Below are positions 18,392 to 27,589 of a stretch of DNA of 64,000 bases, piece by piece (position 1 is the stretch's first letter; each line of letters opens with the position of its first letter). The translations under genes and the position numbers were made by a program. The stretch lies in NCBI RefSeq assembly GCF_902506065.1, contig NZ_LR732912.1, positions 646,517-710,516 of the forward strand. Reading direction: 5' to 3'. The notes under the pieces were generated by a model. The model was given only the letters and a program-made list of their open reading frames with translations, did no database searches and was not told the DNA's origin. The DNA comes from Arthrobacter sp. 9V (GTDB taxonomy: Bacteria; Actinomycetota; Actinomycetes; Actinomycetales; Micrococcaceae).

Positions 18392-19482
18392 CTGCGGTCC
18401 CCCTTCAGAGTCAGGGCGCCCAATTGGGCATCATCCCGCATGGCGTGATGCTGCCTGATGTACAGCGACAGATCCGCCATGCGCTTGCCATACGCTTCGT
18501 CGAAAGCCAACGGCCCGGGGCCCAGGTTCTGCGTCACCAAGGTTTGCACACGCTCGACGGCGGCGGCAACAGTTCCGCGGACACGGAGGGCGTCGCTCCA
18601 GGGGCTCCTGTCCTCAGGATCGGGGTCCTCCAACTCTCCGGCGTCAATGCGCTCAGCAGTCTGCGCGAGGTAGCCGGTGGTCGCGGAAAGGATCCGGTCA
18701 ATCTCGCCCAAGTGAGCAAGAGCCACCTGGTCCGGTTCGCGCCCGTTGGCTGCGGCCTTTTCCAACGCTTCCGCGTAGTCCCGCGCTACTGCAACGGCGC
18801 CGCCCAACCAACACGCAGCCACACCCATGCCACCCCACGCGAAACCCGGACGCTGGAAGTACCAACTTCCTTCGTTCACGGGTCTTGCTGCGACTTGGTC
18901 AAAGTGGACCGTTCCGCTGGGGATCTCCTGCAGTCCGCGGCTGGTCCACTGTGGAATCTCGCACGAGACTCCAGGATCCTTCAGATTCACGGCGAAGGCG
19001 GCCCGGCTGTTGTCCTCGGTGTGAGCGGTGATCACGGCTGCATCCAGGCTGGCGGCGAGTGAACACCATGGCTTGGATCCGCTGAGGACGAAACTGCCAT
19101 CCGTGGTGCGCTTGGCCTCGAGCTTCATTCCGGGGCCCTCCGCTGCGAAGACTCCCCATGTTCCTTTTTCTGAGTCTCCGACTCCGGCTTGTGCTCCGGC
19201 TTGTTCCCCGGCTTGTGCGAGGATCGCGAGAGCGTCGAGGTGCGGTTCGAGCACTCGCCCGGCAGCGACATCCACGGCCGTCACGGAGGCCAACAGCTCC
19301 CAAAGCTTGGCGGTATTCCCCTCGCCGGGCTTCGGGGCGGTCCCTCCAATGTCCTCGGCAATGGCCAGCAATGCCGGCACGTCGCCCACTGCTGCCCGCA
19401 CTTTTTCGAGCACGGGTTCCAACGCTTGCAGCTGCGCGGGTTCGGAACTGATGCGGACGGGCTGGGCTTCGGTGTCGCTCAT
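18385..19482 (-). CDS. acyl-CoA dehydrogenase-like flavoprotein
   Basis: A 365-aa protein with the acyl-CoA dehydrogenase layout: helical N-terminus, a middle beta-domain (GTWGVFAAEGPGMKLEAKRT, GSFVLSGSKPWCSLA) and a C-terminal helical bundle. GSKPWC is the counterpart of the G-x-K-x-x-x FAD-side motif of the family. It heads the operon with the PIG-L/methyltransferase fusion (7-base overlap) and GT2. In that setting it more likely oxidises a biosynthetic intermediate than takes part in beta-oxidation. The catalytic Glu could not be placed with confidence, so activity is unproven. Confidence 0.85.
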   Translation of the reverse strand: MSDTEAQPVRISSEPAQLQALEPVLEKVRAAVGDVPALLAIAEDIGGTAPKPGEGNTAKLWELLASVTAVDVAAGRVLEPHLDALAILAQAGEQAGAQAGVGDSEKGTWGVFAAEGPGMKLEAKRTTDGSFVLSGSKPWCSLAASLDAAVITAHTEDNSRAAFAVNLKDPGVSCEIPQWTSRGLQEIPSGTVHFDQVAARPVNEGSWYFQRPGFAWGGMGVAACWLGGAVAVARDYAEALEKAAANGREPDQVALAHLGEIDRILSATTGYLAQTAERIDAGELEDPDPEDRSPWSDALRVRGTVAAAVERVQTLVTQNLGPGPLAFDEAYGKRMADLSLYIRQHHAMRDDAQLGALTLKGDRSW

Positions 19483-19706
19483 GAGACCCAGCCTATTCTA
19501 AGGAGCCTTAGGGTCTTGCCATGTTGGGCGTACAGCGAACGACGGCGGGAGTTTCCCCAACGCGCTCCACCCCTGCCAAAGTTCCCATTAGTCCCAACAT
19601 GAAGCGCATCTTCACAGCTTTTGTCACGCTTGTCACATGTTGTTGTCATTAACGGTGACAGGTTCCGTAGCTTGGAAGGGTCAGCAATCCCAAGCCAGGA
19701 GTAACC

Positions 19707-21986
19707 ATGCCGCAGTCCAACCAATCCGCCACCGTTCCCGCAGACTCACACAGCCCGCCAAGAACCAAAGCTCGTAAGCCCACCATCTTCAGCAGCCTTG
19801 GCGCTGACCTCCCAGCTTCGCTCGTCGTCTTCCTCGTCGCCCTCCCACTTTCCCTCGGCATTGCCGCCGCCTCAGGTGCTCCGATCATGGCCGGTCTCAT
19901 CGCCGCAGCCGTCGGCGGCATCGTTGCCGGCAGTCTGGGTGGCTCCCCACTCCAAGTGAGCGGCCCGGCCGCCGGACTGACCGTCGTCGTTGCCGGCCTG
20001 GTTGATGAGTTCGGCTGGCAGGTGACGTGCGGCATCACCGCTGCTGCCGGCGTCGTGCAGCTCCTCATGGGTGTCAGCCGCATTGGCCGGGCCGCGCTGG
20101 CCGTATCGCCCGTGGTGGTCAAAGCGATGCTGGCAGGCATCGGAATCACCATCATCCTGCAGCAACTCCACGTGCTTCTCGGCGGTAAAGCCGCTGGATC
20201 CGCCATGGAGAACCTCACCGCACTTCCGGCAGCCATCACCAACGTCGAGCTGCACTCGGCGCTGCTGGGACTTGCCGTCGTCGCCATTCTCTTGACCTGG
20301 AAGTTCCTCCCCGCCGCGGTGCGGAAGATCCCAGGCCCGCTGGCCGCCGTCGTCGCCGTGACGGCACTCTCCGTCGCAGTCGCACCAAGCGTGGAGCGGA
20401 TCAGCTTCAGCGGCTCCATCTTCGACGCAATCGCACTTCCCAGCCTGCCCGACGGGAACTGGCGCGCCGCCTCAATGGCCGTCATCACCGTGGCACTGAT
20501 CGCCAGCATCGAGTCGCTCCTGTCCGCCGTCGCCGTGGACAAAATGGGCGGCACGCGCACCAACCTCAACCGGGAACTCGTGGGCCAAGGCTCCGCGAAC
20601 GTCGTTTCCGGCATGCTCGGCGGACTCCCCGTGACCGGCGTGATCGTCCGCAGCGCCACCAACGTTGAAGCGGGCGCCGCCACCCGCTCCTCCACCATCC
20701 TGCATGGCATATGGGTCCTGGTGTTTTCTGCGCTCTTTGCCGGACTCATTCAGCTGATTCCGTTGGCCGTCCTTGCAGGGCTCCTGCTGGTGATCGGCGC
20801 CAAACTCATCAAAGTCGCGGACATCCGCACCAGCCTCCGCACCGGCGATCTCCTCGTCTACAGCGTCACCTTGGTCTGCGTGGTGGCCCTCAACCTCCTC
20901 GAGGGCGTCATCATTGGCCTGGCACTGGCCGCCCTCTGCGTACTGTGGCGTGTGCTTCGGGCGCAGATCCACACACATGCTCCCTCTGCTGAGGCGTTGC
21001 CGTGGCGCGTCACCATCGCCGGCTCGTGCAGCTTCTTCGCACTGCCCCGGCTCAACCGTGTCCTCCATTCCGTGCCAGAGGGCCAGGACGTGGTGGTGGA
21101 ACTCAACGCCGATTACCTTGACCATGCCTTCCGCGAAGCCCTGGTGGCCTGGCAGAAGCAGCAGCGCAACACCGGCGCGTCGGTGATCCTCGAGGAGCAC
21201 GGCACTACGGCATTCAGCGATGCCGAGGACAACACCCCGCAACGCCAGGACCCTCGCGAGTTTCCGCTGCCGCCCCGTACGACATGGCTGCCGTCCGGAG
21301 CCAACCCAGCAGACGACGACGGCGGGCGGCTGCCGCTGCGGTCAATCCTCCTGGGCATCGACAAGTACCACCGACGGCACGCGGACAAGGTCCGTCCGCT
21401 GGTACAGGACCTCACGGAGGGGCAGAATCCGGACACGCTCTTCGTCGCATGTGTTGACTCGAGGGTCAATCCCAACCTGATCACCAGCAGCGGACCGGGG
21501 GACCTCCTCACCCTTCGGAACATCGGCAATGTGGCGTGCAAAAACGGCAGCGATGCTTCGATCGACTCTGCATTGTCCTTCGCCGTCAAGGGATTGTCCG
21601 TGGACTCGATCGTGATCTGTGGCCACTCCAACTGCGGTGCGATGAAGGCAGTTATTGCCGATGCCGAAGGGGCTGGGCCTGACATGGGCAGCGGCTTCGA
21701 CGCATGGCTGGAGCACGCCCAGCCGAGTTACTCGGCCCTGTTGGCCGGCCACCCGGTAGCGCTTGCTGCTGCGGCTGAGGGCTACAGCCAACTGGATCAG
21801 TTGAGCATGGTGAACGTGGCCCTTCAACTCCGCAAGCTGGAAGAGCACCCGGTCACCGGGCCCGCCCTGGCGTCCGGTCAGGTTCAGGTAACTGGCTTGT
21901 TCTACGACATCTGCACGGCCCGGGTTGTCCTGGTGACGGCGGAGGGCATCGAGCAACTGGATCCGAGCATGGCGGTTCGCGCGTAG
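19707..21986 (+). CDS. SulP anion transporter fused to beta-carbonic anhydrase
   Basis: A 759-aa fusion. Residues ~25-430 are a SulP-type transporter with 10-12 membrane segments (DLPASLVVFLVALPLSLGIA, GLIAAAVGGIVAGSLGGSPL). A reduced STAS-like region follows (~435-520). Residues ~545-745 are a beta-carbonic anhydrase: CVDSR (zinc Cys near 582 and the Asp-Arg dyad) and GHSNCGAM (zinc His and Cys near 639-642). It probably moves bicarbonate and interconverts it with CO2 at the inner membrane face, helping pH balance or anaplerotic carboxylation. AGGAG lies six bases before the ATG. It is monocistronic with a strong hairpin after it. Confidence 0.93.
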   Translation: MPQSNQSATVPADSHSPPRTKARKPTIFSSLGADLPASLVVFLVALPLSLGIAAASGAPIMAGLIAAAVGGIVAGSLGGSPLQVSGPAAGLTVVVAGLVDEFGWQVTCGITAAAGVVQLLMGVSRIGRAALAVSPVVVKAMLAGIGITIILQQLHVLLGGKAAGSAMENLTALPAAITNVELHSALLGLAVVAILLTWKFLPAAVRKIPGPLAAVVAVTALSVAVAPSVERISFSGSIFDAIALPSLPDGNWRAASMAVITVALIASIESLLSAVAVDKMGGTRTNLNRELVGQGSANVVSGMLGGLPVTGVIVRSATNVEAGAATRSSTILHGIWVLVFSALFAGLIQLIPLAVLAGLLLVIGAKLIKVADIRTSLRTGDLLVYSVTLVCVVALNLLEGVIIGLALAALCVLWRVLRAQIHTHAPSAEALPWRVTIAGSCSFFALPRLNRVLHSVPEGQDVVVELNADYLDHAFREALVAWQKQQRNTGASVILEEHGTTAFSDAEDNTPQRQDPREFPLPPRTTWLPSGANPADDDGGRLPLRSILLGIDKYHRRHADKVRPLVQDLTEGQNPDTLFVACVDSRVNPNLITSSGPGDLLTLRNIGNVACKNGSDASIDSALSFAVKGLSVDSIVICGHSNCGAMKAVIADAEGAGPDMGSGFDAWLEHAQPSYSALLAGHPVALAAAAEGYSQLDQLSMVNVALQLRKLEEHPVTGPALASGQVQVTGLFYDICTARVVLVTAEGIEQLDPSMAVRA

Positions 21987-22050
21987 TTCGGCCGGGTGGG
22001 CCTGAGCGCCAGGCCGCCTGTTCCGCCACCACCCACTTTGAGCCGTCTTC

Positions 22051-22087
22051 AGCCCCGACACACCCCTTAGGGCGGCGTGTCGGGGCT
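22051..22087 (+). terminator. intrinsic terminator-like hairpin after SulP/carbonic anhydrase
   Basis: AGCCCCGACACACC (22051-22064) pairs with GGCGTGTCGGGGCT (22074-22087) around a 9-base loop. It lies 64 bases after the SulP stop. Confidence 0.65.
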
Positions 22088-22248
22088 GCCGCGATTTCAG
22101 AGTAGGTGGTGGCGGTACAGGGTGCCCGCAGGTTTCAAACAACCAGCGTCGGGGTACGGGGATTAACCACGGCAACGTACGTAATACTGGATTCAGAAAC
22201 CACAATTTCCGGCAGGCGAGGGCTGCCGTGTGAGGAGGTGGCGGGGAC

Positions 22249-22845
22249 GTGAACTCCGAGAACAATGCCTTTAGGCGAAAGCTCGAGCGCGGCGCCGAAC
22301 TGCGTGCGGTGCGGTCCTGGGGCGGGAACGCCGAGGAAGATGCAGAGCTCGAGGCCGCGGATGCCGAAGAACGCGAGAAACGCCGCAAGGTTGACGACGC
22401 CGCCCGGGTTGAATACCTCATCCGCGACGCCATGAACCAGGGCAAGTTCGACAACCTCAAGTACGCCGGCAAACCCATTCCCGGCTTGGGGGAGCACTAC
22501 GACCCCGACTGGTGGGTCAAAGGGCTCATTCAGCGCGAGCGGCTCAGCGGGATCGGACCACCCGCCATTTTGCTGCGGATTGAGGACTCTGAGCTGGAAC
22601 CCAAGTTGGACCAGCAGTACACCGAGAAACAGGTCCGGGACATCCTGGAGGACTTCAACAAACGTGTAATCGAAGCCCGGCGCCAGTTACAGGGCGGCCC
22701 TCCGGTGATCACCAAGGTCCGTGACGTGGAGGATGAAGTGGAAAAGTGGCGGGAGCGCAGGGCTGCGTCAGCTCCGCCGGAAGCTGAGCCCGAACCGCCG
22801 GGCAAACGGACGTGGTGGCAGCGCCTCTGGAACGGCTCCGGCTGA
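22249..22845 (+). CDS. DUF1992 (DnaJ-homologue subfamily C member 28) protein
   Basis: A 198-aa protein whose residues ~50-120 form the DUF1992 domain: EYLIRDAMNQGKFDNLKYAG, KPIPGLGEHYDPDWWVKGLI. The second half is a charged helical region (YTEKQVRDILEDFNKRVIEA) ending in a Pro/Glu-rich tail. The family has no established bacterial role; the name comes from eukaryotic DNAJC28, although there is no J domain here. GTG start, with GAGGAGG about ten bases upstream. It appears monocistronic. Confidence 0.88.
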   Translation: MNSENNAFRRKLERGAELRAVRSWGGNAEEDAELEAADAEEREKRRKVDDAARVEYLIRDAMNQGKFDNLKYAGKPIPGLGEHYDPDWWVKGLIQRERLSGIGPPAILLRIEDSELEPKLDQQYTEKQVRDILEDFNKRVIEARRQLQGGPPVITKVRDVEDEVEKWRERRAASAPPEAEPEPPGKRTWWQRLWNGSG

Positions 22846-22849
22846 GCGG

Positions 22850-22938
22850 TTTCTGCTGGATCATCCGGGCCGTGCAAGCCGCGACCCCCGGGACTACAAG
22901 GGCGCCCATGGCTCACTTTGCTGATGATCCAGCAAAAT
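22850..22938 (+). repeat. palindromic repeat family 2, copy 1 (89 nt)
   Basis: Outer arms TTTCTGCTGGATCATC (22850-22865) and GATGATCCAGCAAAAT (22923-22938) enclose about 57 bases. The same arms recur at 33225-33314. It directly follows the DUF1992 stop. Confidence 0.7.
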
Positions 22939-22948
22939 AGTCGGCACA

Positions 22949-22994
22949 AACAGCAGCCGACGGCGAAACCCGGGCTCCGCCGTCGGCTGCTGTT
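22949..22994 (-). terminator. 17-bp perfect hairpin, terminator for amt
   Basis: AACAGCAGCCGACGGCG (22949-22965) and CGCCGTCGGCTGCTGTT (22978-22994) flank a 12-base loop, 15 bases after the amt stop. On the minus strand the stem runs into TGTTTGTGCC. Confidence 0.75.
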
Positions 22995-23008
22995 CTGCGT
23001 GTGAGGCC

Positions 23009-24334
23009 TTAGGCGAAGCTGTCTTCCTTGGCCTCGGGGACGGCGGGAGCCGGCTTCCGGGAGATGAGGGCCGAGAGGTGCGCCTGCTGCTGGCGGAAGT
23101 GGCCGTGGGCGGTGAGTCCGAATTCGTAGGCGGACTCGGCGTGCTGGGTGAGATCCACCCCGGTGACTTCGTGCTCCAGGGGGACCCGGAATCCGATGGT
23201 CTTGTGAATGATCCGGCCGATCACCAGTGTGCCCAAACCGGATAGAACGATGGTGATCAGCACGGCAACCGTCTGGGCAATGAGTTGCTGCGGGCCGCCA
23301 CCGTAAAGGAGGCCACCGGCAGTGCTCTCGCTGGGGAAAGCAATGAAGCCCAGGGAGAGCGTGCCGATCACGCCGGAGCCGAAGTGGACGCCCACCACGT
23401 CAAGGGAGTCGTCGAAGCCGAACTTGTACTTCAGGTCAACGAACACTGCGCAGGCGGCACCGGCAACCAAGCCCAGGCCGAGGGCTGCGAGCGGGCTGAT
23501 GTTTGCGCATGAAGGCGTGATGGCAACCAAGCCGGCCACGACGCCGGAGGCCGCACCCAGCGATGTCGGGTGTCCATGACGGACCTTTTCCACAACGAGC
23601 CAGCTGAGCATTGCCGCCGCCGGTGTGACCAGGGTGTTGATCCAGATGAGTCCGGCCTGCTCAGCAGTGGTTGCTGCGCCGCCGTTGAATCCGAACCAGC
23701 CGAACCAGAGAATGGCTGCGCCGATCATGATGAAGGGGACGTTGTGCGGGCGGTGGTTGGGGTCCTTCGCGAATCCGTGCCGCTTTCCCACGATCAATGC
23801 GAGGACGAAAGCGGCGGTTCCGGAACTGACCTCAACCACTGCGCCACCGGCGAAGTCGATGACCTGACCAAAAATTTGGGTCACTGCGCCGCCGGCGCTC
23901 ATGAGCCCGCCGCCCCAAATCATGTAGGCCAGCGGGCAGTACACCACGGTGATCCAGATCGGGACGAAGAGTGCCCAGGCGCCGAATTTGGCGCGGTCGG
24001 CGATGGCGCCGCTGATCAGCGCCACGGTGATGATGGCGAAGGTGGCTGCGAAGCCGGCCTTGATGAGATCGGGGGACCCCATCAGATCCTGCAGGCCGAA
24101 GTGCGCAAAGGGGTTGCCGAACAGGCCAAGGAAGCCGTCGCCGGTGGTCATCGAGTAGCCCCACAGGACCCACACCACGCCAACGATGCCCGCCGAGATG
24201 AAGCTCATCATGATCATGTTGAGCGCTGCCTTGGCGCGGGTCATGCCGCCGTAGAACAGGCCGAGGCCCGGGGTCATGAACAGCACCATTGCCGCCGACA
24301 ACATCATCCAGACGTGTTGCGCAGAGATCTCCAC
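23009..24334 (-). CDS. amt: ammonium transporter
   Basis: A 441-aa Amt/Rh family channel with eleven membrane segments that imports ammonium across the cytoplasmic membrane. Diagnostic stretches: MTPGLGLFYGGMTRAKAALN, DFAGGAVVEVSSGTAAFVLA (family signature region), FGWFGFNGGAA, and VVGVHFGSGVIGTLSLG holding one of the twin pore histidines. The C-terminal tail (EHEVTGVDLTQHAESAYEFG) is the conserved GlnK-interaction region. No glnK or glnD follows in the window, unlike the common amtB-glnK-glnD order. A GlnR-like box precedes it, suggesting induction by nitrogen limitation. Confidence 0.95.
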   Translation of the reverse strand: MEISAQHVWMMLSAAMVLFMTPGLGLFYGGMTRAKAALNMIMMSFISAGIVGVVWVLWGYSMTTGDGFLGLFGNPFAHFGLQDLMGSPDLIKAGFAATFAIITVALISGAIADRAKFGAWALFVPIWITVVYCPLAYMIWGGGLMSAGGAVTQIFGQVIDFAGGAVVEVSSGTAAFVLALIVGKRHGFAKDPNHRPHNVPFIMIGAAILWFGWFGFNGGAATTAEQAGLIWINTLVTPAAAMLSWLVVEKVRHGHPTSLGAASGVVAGLVAITPSCANISPLAALGLGLVAGAACAVFVDLKYKFGFDDSLDVVGVHFGSGVIGTLSLGFIAFPSESTAGGLLYGGGPQQLIAQTVAVLITIVLSGLGTLVIGRIIHKTIGFRVPLEHEVTGVDLTQHAESAYEFGLTAHGHFRQQQAHLSALISRKPAPAVPEAKEDSFA

Positions 24335-24387
24335 CTGCGTTCCCTTCTCATTGAGTCCTACCCCCCGATCAATATTCGGTGAGCTAT

Positions 24388-24425
24388 GTTTCCGACTCAG
24401 AAGAGCTAAGTTGCAGGTAAGTTAC
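24388..24425 (-). promoter_or_regulatory. GlnR-like box upstream of amt
   Basis: On the minus strand the order is GTAAC, six bases, GCAAC, six bases, CTTCT, six bases, GAAAC. This fits the actinobacterial GlnR pattern (GTnAC-n6-GAAAC twice, 11-bp phasing) with one near-match and one poor half-site. It lies about 54 bases before the amt start. Confidence 0.6.
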
Positions 24426-24474
24426 AGAAATCCCCTGTTCGTGAAGATCACGTCACTGCCATGTTTCGGCAATG

Positions 24475-25716
24475 TTAACGGCGCTTCTCACGCGGCCCCG
24501 CGGGGTAGCCTCCCCGACGGCTCGCGATGATGATCACCAGGGCGATCGCGGTGGGCAGGGCTGCGGCCAAAGGCACCAGTTGTGCGCCGACCGAGGTAAG
24601 GGCGAAGGCGCCGTACACAGCACCAACCGCGATGCCCAGCTGGATGGTGACCACAGTGAGGCCGTTGGCAGCATCCTTGTGTTCACCGCCGGCACGAAGA
24701 ATCGCGGCCTGGTTGTAGATGCCCACCGCGCCGAAGGCGATGCCCCACAGCGTCATCAACCCGAACGCGCCTACCCATGTGCCGCCCAGCGCAGGCAGCA
24801 GGGCGAACGAAAGCGTCAAGAGTCCGACGGCGGCAATCACCGAGGTGCGCGGCCTTGAGTCAGCGGTCATGCCGGCAATCCAGATACCCACCAGGCTGGC
24901 GATCCCCACCACGGACAGCGAGATGCTGGTGGCAGATTCCGGCAATCCGGAAGCGAGCAGGAATGGGGCAACGTAGGTGAACAGCGTGAAATGAGCCAGC
25001 AACAAGAGCGGCCATGCGATGGCGATGGCCACCACGCCGGGCAGTTTCATGGCGGCACGGAGGGAAGGAGTCTTCTGGCTGGCTTGGTCATGGGCGCCGG
25101 GGAGGAGCCAGAACGCCAGGACCGCCAGCAGGACACCCACTCCAGCCAGGACCAGGAACGAGGCCCGCCACGTCATGAGCGAACCCATTAACGTTCCGAT
25201 GGGAGCTCCCACGGCCAACGCGATGCTGTTGCCGCTGAACACCACAGCCATGGCCTTGCCCACGGAATGCGCGGGCACGATGCGGGCAACGTACGGCGCC
25301 ATACTGGACCACAGCATGCCGTGGGCGATTCCGCCAAGGAGACGCGCCCCGATCGCCCAGCCCAGGGCCGGGCTCAAGGCCAGGAGGACGTTACTGAGCG
25401 CAAACGCCAGCACGGTGGCAATCAAAAGTGTTTTACGCGGGACACGTCCGGCAAGAAAACGGGAAAGCGGCAAGGCGGTGAAGACGATGATCGCAGCGTA
25501 GACCGCAGTGAGAGAACCAACCGCGGATTCGTCCACGCCCAGGTCGCGGCTGATTTGGGGGAGAAGGCCGGAAGGCAGGAGCTCGGTGGTTACTGCCGTG
25601 AACCCGGCAGCCGCCAGAACCAGGAGTCCGCCCCACGGGATCTTCTTCGGCTGCTGCGGTTCAGCACGCGACGCCTTGGCTGATGGCGTTCCGACGATCA
25701 CGGGGTCCTGCTTCAA
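24475..25716 (-). CDS. MFS transporter, DHA1-type
   Basis: A 413-aa major facilitator with twelve membrane segments. The N-terminal ~25 residues are a hydrophilic lead; the first helix region contains AAAGFTAVTTELLPSGLLPQ (typical of the AraJ/NepI/YdhP-like DHA1 group), and the loop 2-3 motif is SRFLAGRVPRKTLL. It probably exports a sugar, purine ribonucleoside or drug; the group contains both kinds. It lies upstream of amt on the same strand with 140 bases and the GlnR-like box between, so it is probably a separate unit. Confidence 0.9.
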   Translation of the reverse strand: MKQDPVIVGTPSAKASRAEPQQPKKIPWGGLLVLAAAGFTAVTTELLPSGLLPQISRDLGVDESAVGSLTAVYAAIIVFTALPLSRFLAGRVPRKTLLIATVLAFALSNVLLALSPALGWAIGARLLGGIAHGMLWSSMAPYVARIVPAHSVGKAMAVVFSGNSIALAVGAPIGTLMGSLMTWRASFLVLAGVGVLLAVLAFWLLPGAHDQASQKTPSLRAAMKLPGVVAIAIAWPLLLLAHFTLFTYVAPFLLASGLPESATSISLSVVGIASLVGIWIAGMTADSRPRTSVIAAVGLLTLSFALLPALGGTWVGAFGLMTLWGIAFGAVGIYNQAAILRAGGEHKDAANGLTVVTIQLGIAVGAVYGAFALTSVGAQLVPLAAALPTAIALVIIIASRRGGYPAGPREKRR

Positions 25717-25860
25717 AAGACGGCTCCTCTGGAATGAGTTATTTCATGGGGTTCCTACAACGTTATGCAGCCACGGCGATGCAAGGGAGCCTCTGTCAGA
25801 AACCCCCTCCGGATAGCAACACACTTTGTCCGTCAGCCATTCCTCGCGCAGACTGGGCCT

Positions 25861-26592
25861 GTGAAGCCCTTTCTCTTGCTGGCCACCCGCGCCGAAGATG
25901 CCGCAGCCGATGACGAGTACCAGGCCTACCTCCGGTACTGCGGCCTGAAGCCGGAGGAACTGGTGCGGATCCGCCTGGAATCCGCGCCATTGCCGCCCCT
26001 TGAGCTGTCCGATTATTCCGGCGTGATCGTGGGCGGTAGCCCGTACACCTCCAGCGATCCTGTGGAGGAGAAGAGCTCAGCCCAGATCAGGGTTGAGACG
26101 GAACTCTCATCGCTGTTGGACCGGATCGTGGCCGAGGACTTCCCCTTTCTGGGGGCCTGTTACGGGGTTGGTACTTTGGGAGTGCACCAGGGCGCTGTGA
26201 TAGATCGTCAATTCGGCGAGGCAGTGGGGGCGACTCAGATCACCCTGACCGAGGAAGGAGAACGCGACCCCATGCTTCGGGGCGTCCCGCACTCCTTCGA
26301 AGCCTTCGTCGGACATAAAGAAGCGTGCAGCAAACTTCCTGGACATGCGGTGCTGTTGGCCAGTTCAACTGCCTGCCCGGTCCACATGTTCCGGATCAAG
26401 AACAATCTCTACGCCACGCAATTCCACCCCGAACTGGACGCCGACGGCCTCATCACCCGCATCAACATTTACAAGAACTCCGGCTACTTCCCGCCCCACG
26501 AGGCCGATGCACTCATTGCCGCCGCCCGTGACTCGTCCGTAACGGAGCCCATGCGGGTGCTCAGGAACTTCACCGAGCGCTACGCCCGGTAG
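25861..26592 (+). CDS. class I glutamine amidotransferase-like protein
   Basis: A 243-aa type 1 glutamine amidotransferase domain protein. The catalytic Cys lies in GACYGVGTLG (about residue 97) and the His/Glu pair in ATQFHPELD (about 183-186). It resembles the stand-alone GuaA-like GATases annotated 'glutamine amidotransferase' next to no synthase. It may act on gamma-glutamyl compounds or be a subunit of an unseen enzyme. GTG at 25861 is used because similarity starts with KPFLLLATRAED; no ribosome site is visible, so a leaderless transcript is possible. The surrounding genes give no clue to partner or pathway. Confidence 0.88.
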   Translation: MKPFLLLATRAEDAAADDEYQAYLRYCGLKPEELVRIRLESAPLPPLELSDYSGVIVGGSPYTSSDPVEEKSSAQIRVETELSSLLDRIVAEDFPFLGACYGVGTLGVHQGAVIDRQFGEAVGATQITLTEEGERDPMLRGVPHSFEAFVGHKEACSKLPGHAVLLASSTACPVHMFRIKNNLYATQFHPELDADGLITRINIYKNSGYFPPHEADALIAAARDSSVTEPMRVLRNFTERYAR

Positions 26593-26804
26593 TTGTGGGG
26601 CGCCCTGAAACAGCTCCCGCACAAATGAGAATCGACTATGTTGATCAGTAGGCTGATTGCTTCAGCCGGGAGTGCCAACAGCACCGGGAGAACCGCAATG
26701 GATATTGCTCGTCGTGCGCAAGGGTCTCCAGGAGTGCAGAGCCCCCACATGTGGCGGGCTGGCGTTGCCCGTGCTTCGATCTTCCGCGCACGCTCGGAGG
26801 TCTA

Positions 26805-27572
26805 ATGAGCGGCAACCGTCGCAGTGCAGGGATACTCCGGCTTCTGGATCGAAAGCTCACGGTTCAGGAACGGCAAATAGCTCCCCCTACCCAGAGGCGG
26901 CTATACGTCACCGCCTTGGTGCTCGCGATGGTCGGTGCCGGGTTCTTCTTCCTCATCCTCGCCGAAATTCAGCAGAAAATAGACATCGCGAGCGTGGATG
27001 CGCCGGTCAATTCGTGGTTCGCCAACCAGCGGTCCTCCGCGATGACACTTATCATGGGAGTCCTGGCCACCATTTTCGGGCCAGTCGCGATGCCCATCAT
27101 CGTGGTGACCACCACGGTGGTCTGGATGGTTCGGGCACGTCACGCCTGGCGACCGCTCTTACTGGCGGGAGCGATGCTGACCGGCGTTATCCTTGCCCAG
27201 ATCATTTCGCGTCTCGTTGCCCGCCCCCGGCCACCCCTGGATCAGATGCTGCTCGGTGGGGACAGCACCTACTCGTTTCCCTCAGGTCATGTCCTGGGGG
27301 CATCGGACTTCCTCTTAGTGGGTGCATTCCTCGTCTTTTCACGCCATCAGCACCGGATAGCGGCCGTCATTGCAGGATTCAGCACGGCCGTGGCCGGGAT
27401 CCTCACCCAAGCGGTAAGCCGGCTGTACCTCGGCTACCACTGGCTTACGGACACCCTCGCATCAATATCCCTCTCACTCGTGGTCCTGGGCGCAGTCATT
27501 GCCTTGGACACATGGCGCACCACCCGTGCGGCGCCAACCTTGGACACCAAGCCGTCAACCGGCCACCCCTGA
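26805..27572 (+). CDS. PAP2-family membrane phosphatase
   Basis: A 255-aa integral membrane phosphatase. The three PAP2 motifs are RLVARPRPP, PSGH (in YSFPSGHVLGAS) and SRLYLGYHWLTD, so the catalytic His and phosphate-binding Arg residues are present. Five or six membrane segments. Relatives dephosphorylate undecaprenyl diphosphate or phosphatidic acid on the outer membrane face; a class A PBP gene converges on it, consistent with an envelope role. GGAGG lies four bases before the ATG at 26805. Confidence 0.92.
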   Translation: MSGNRRSAGILRLLDRKLTVQERQIAPPTQRRLYVTALVLAMVGAGFFFLILAEIQQKIDIASVDAPVNSWFANQRSSAMTLIMGVLATIFGPVAMPIIVVTTTVVWMVRARHAWRPLLLAGAMLTGVILAQIISRLVARPRPPLDQMLLGGDSTYSFPSGHVLGASDFLLVGAFLVFSRHQHRIAAVIAGFSTAVAGILTQAVSRLYLGYHWLTDTLASISLSLVVLGAVIALDTWRTTRAAPTLDTKPSTGHP

Positions 27573-27589
27573 ACCCGCCCGTTACCCTC

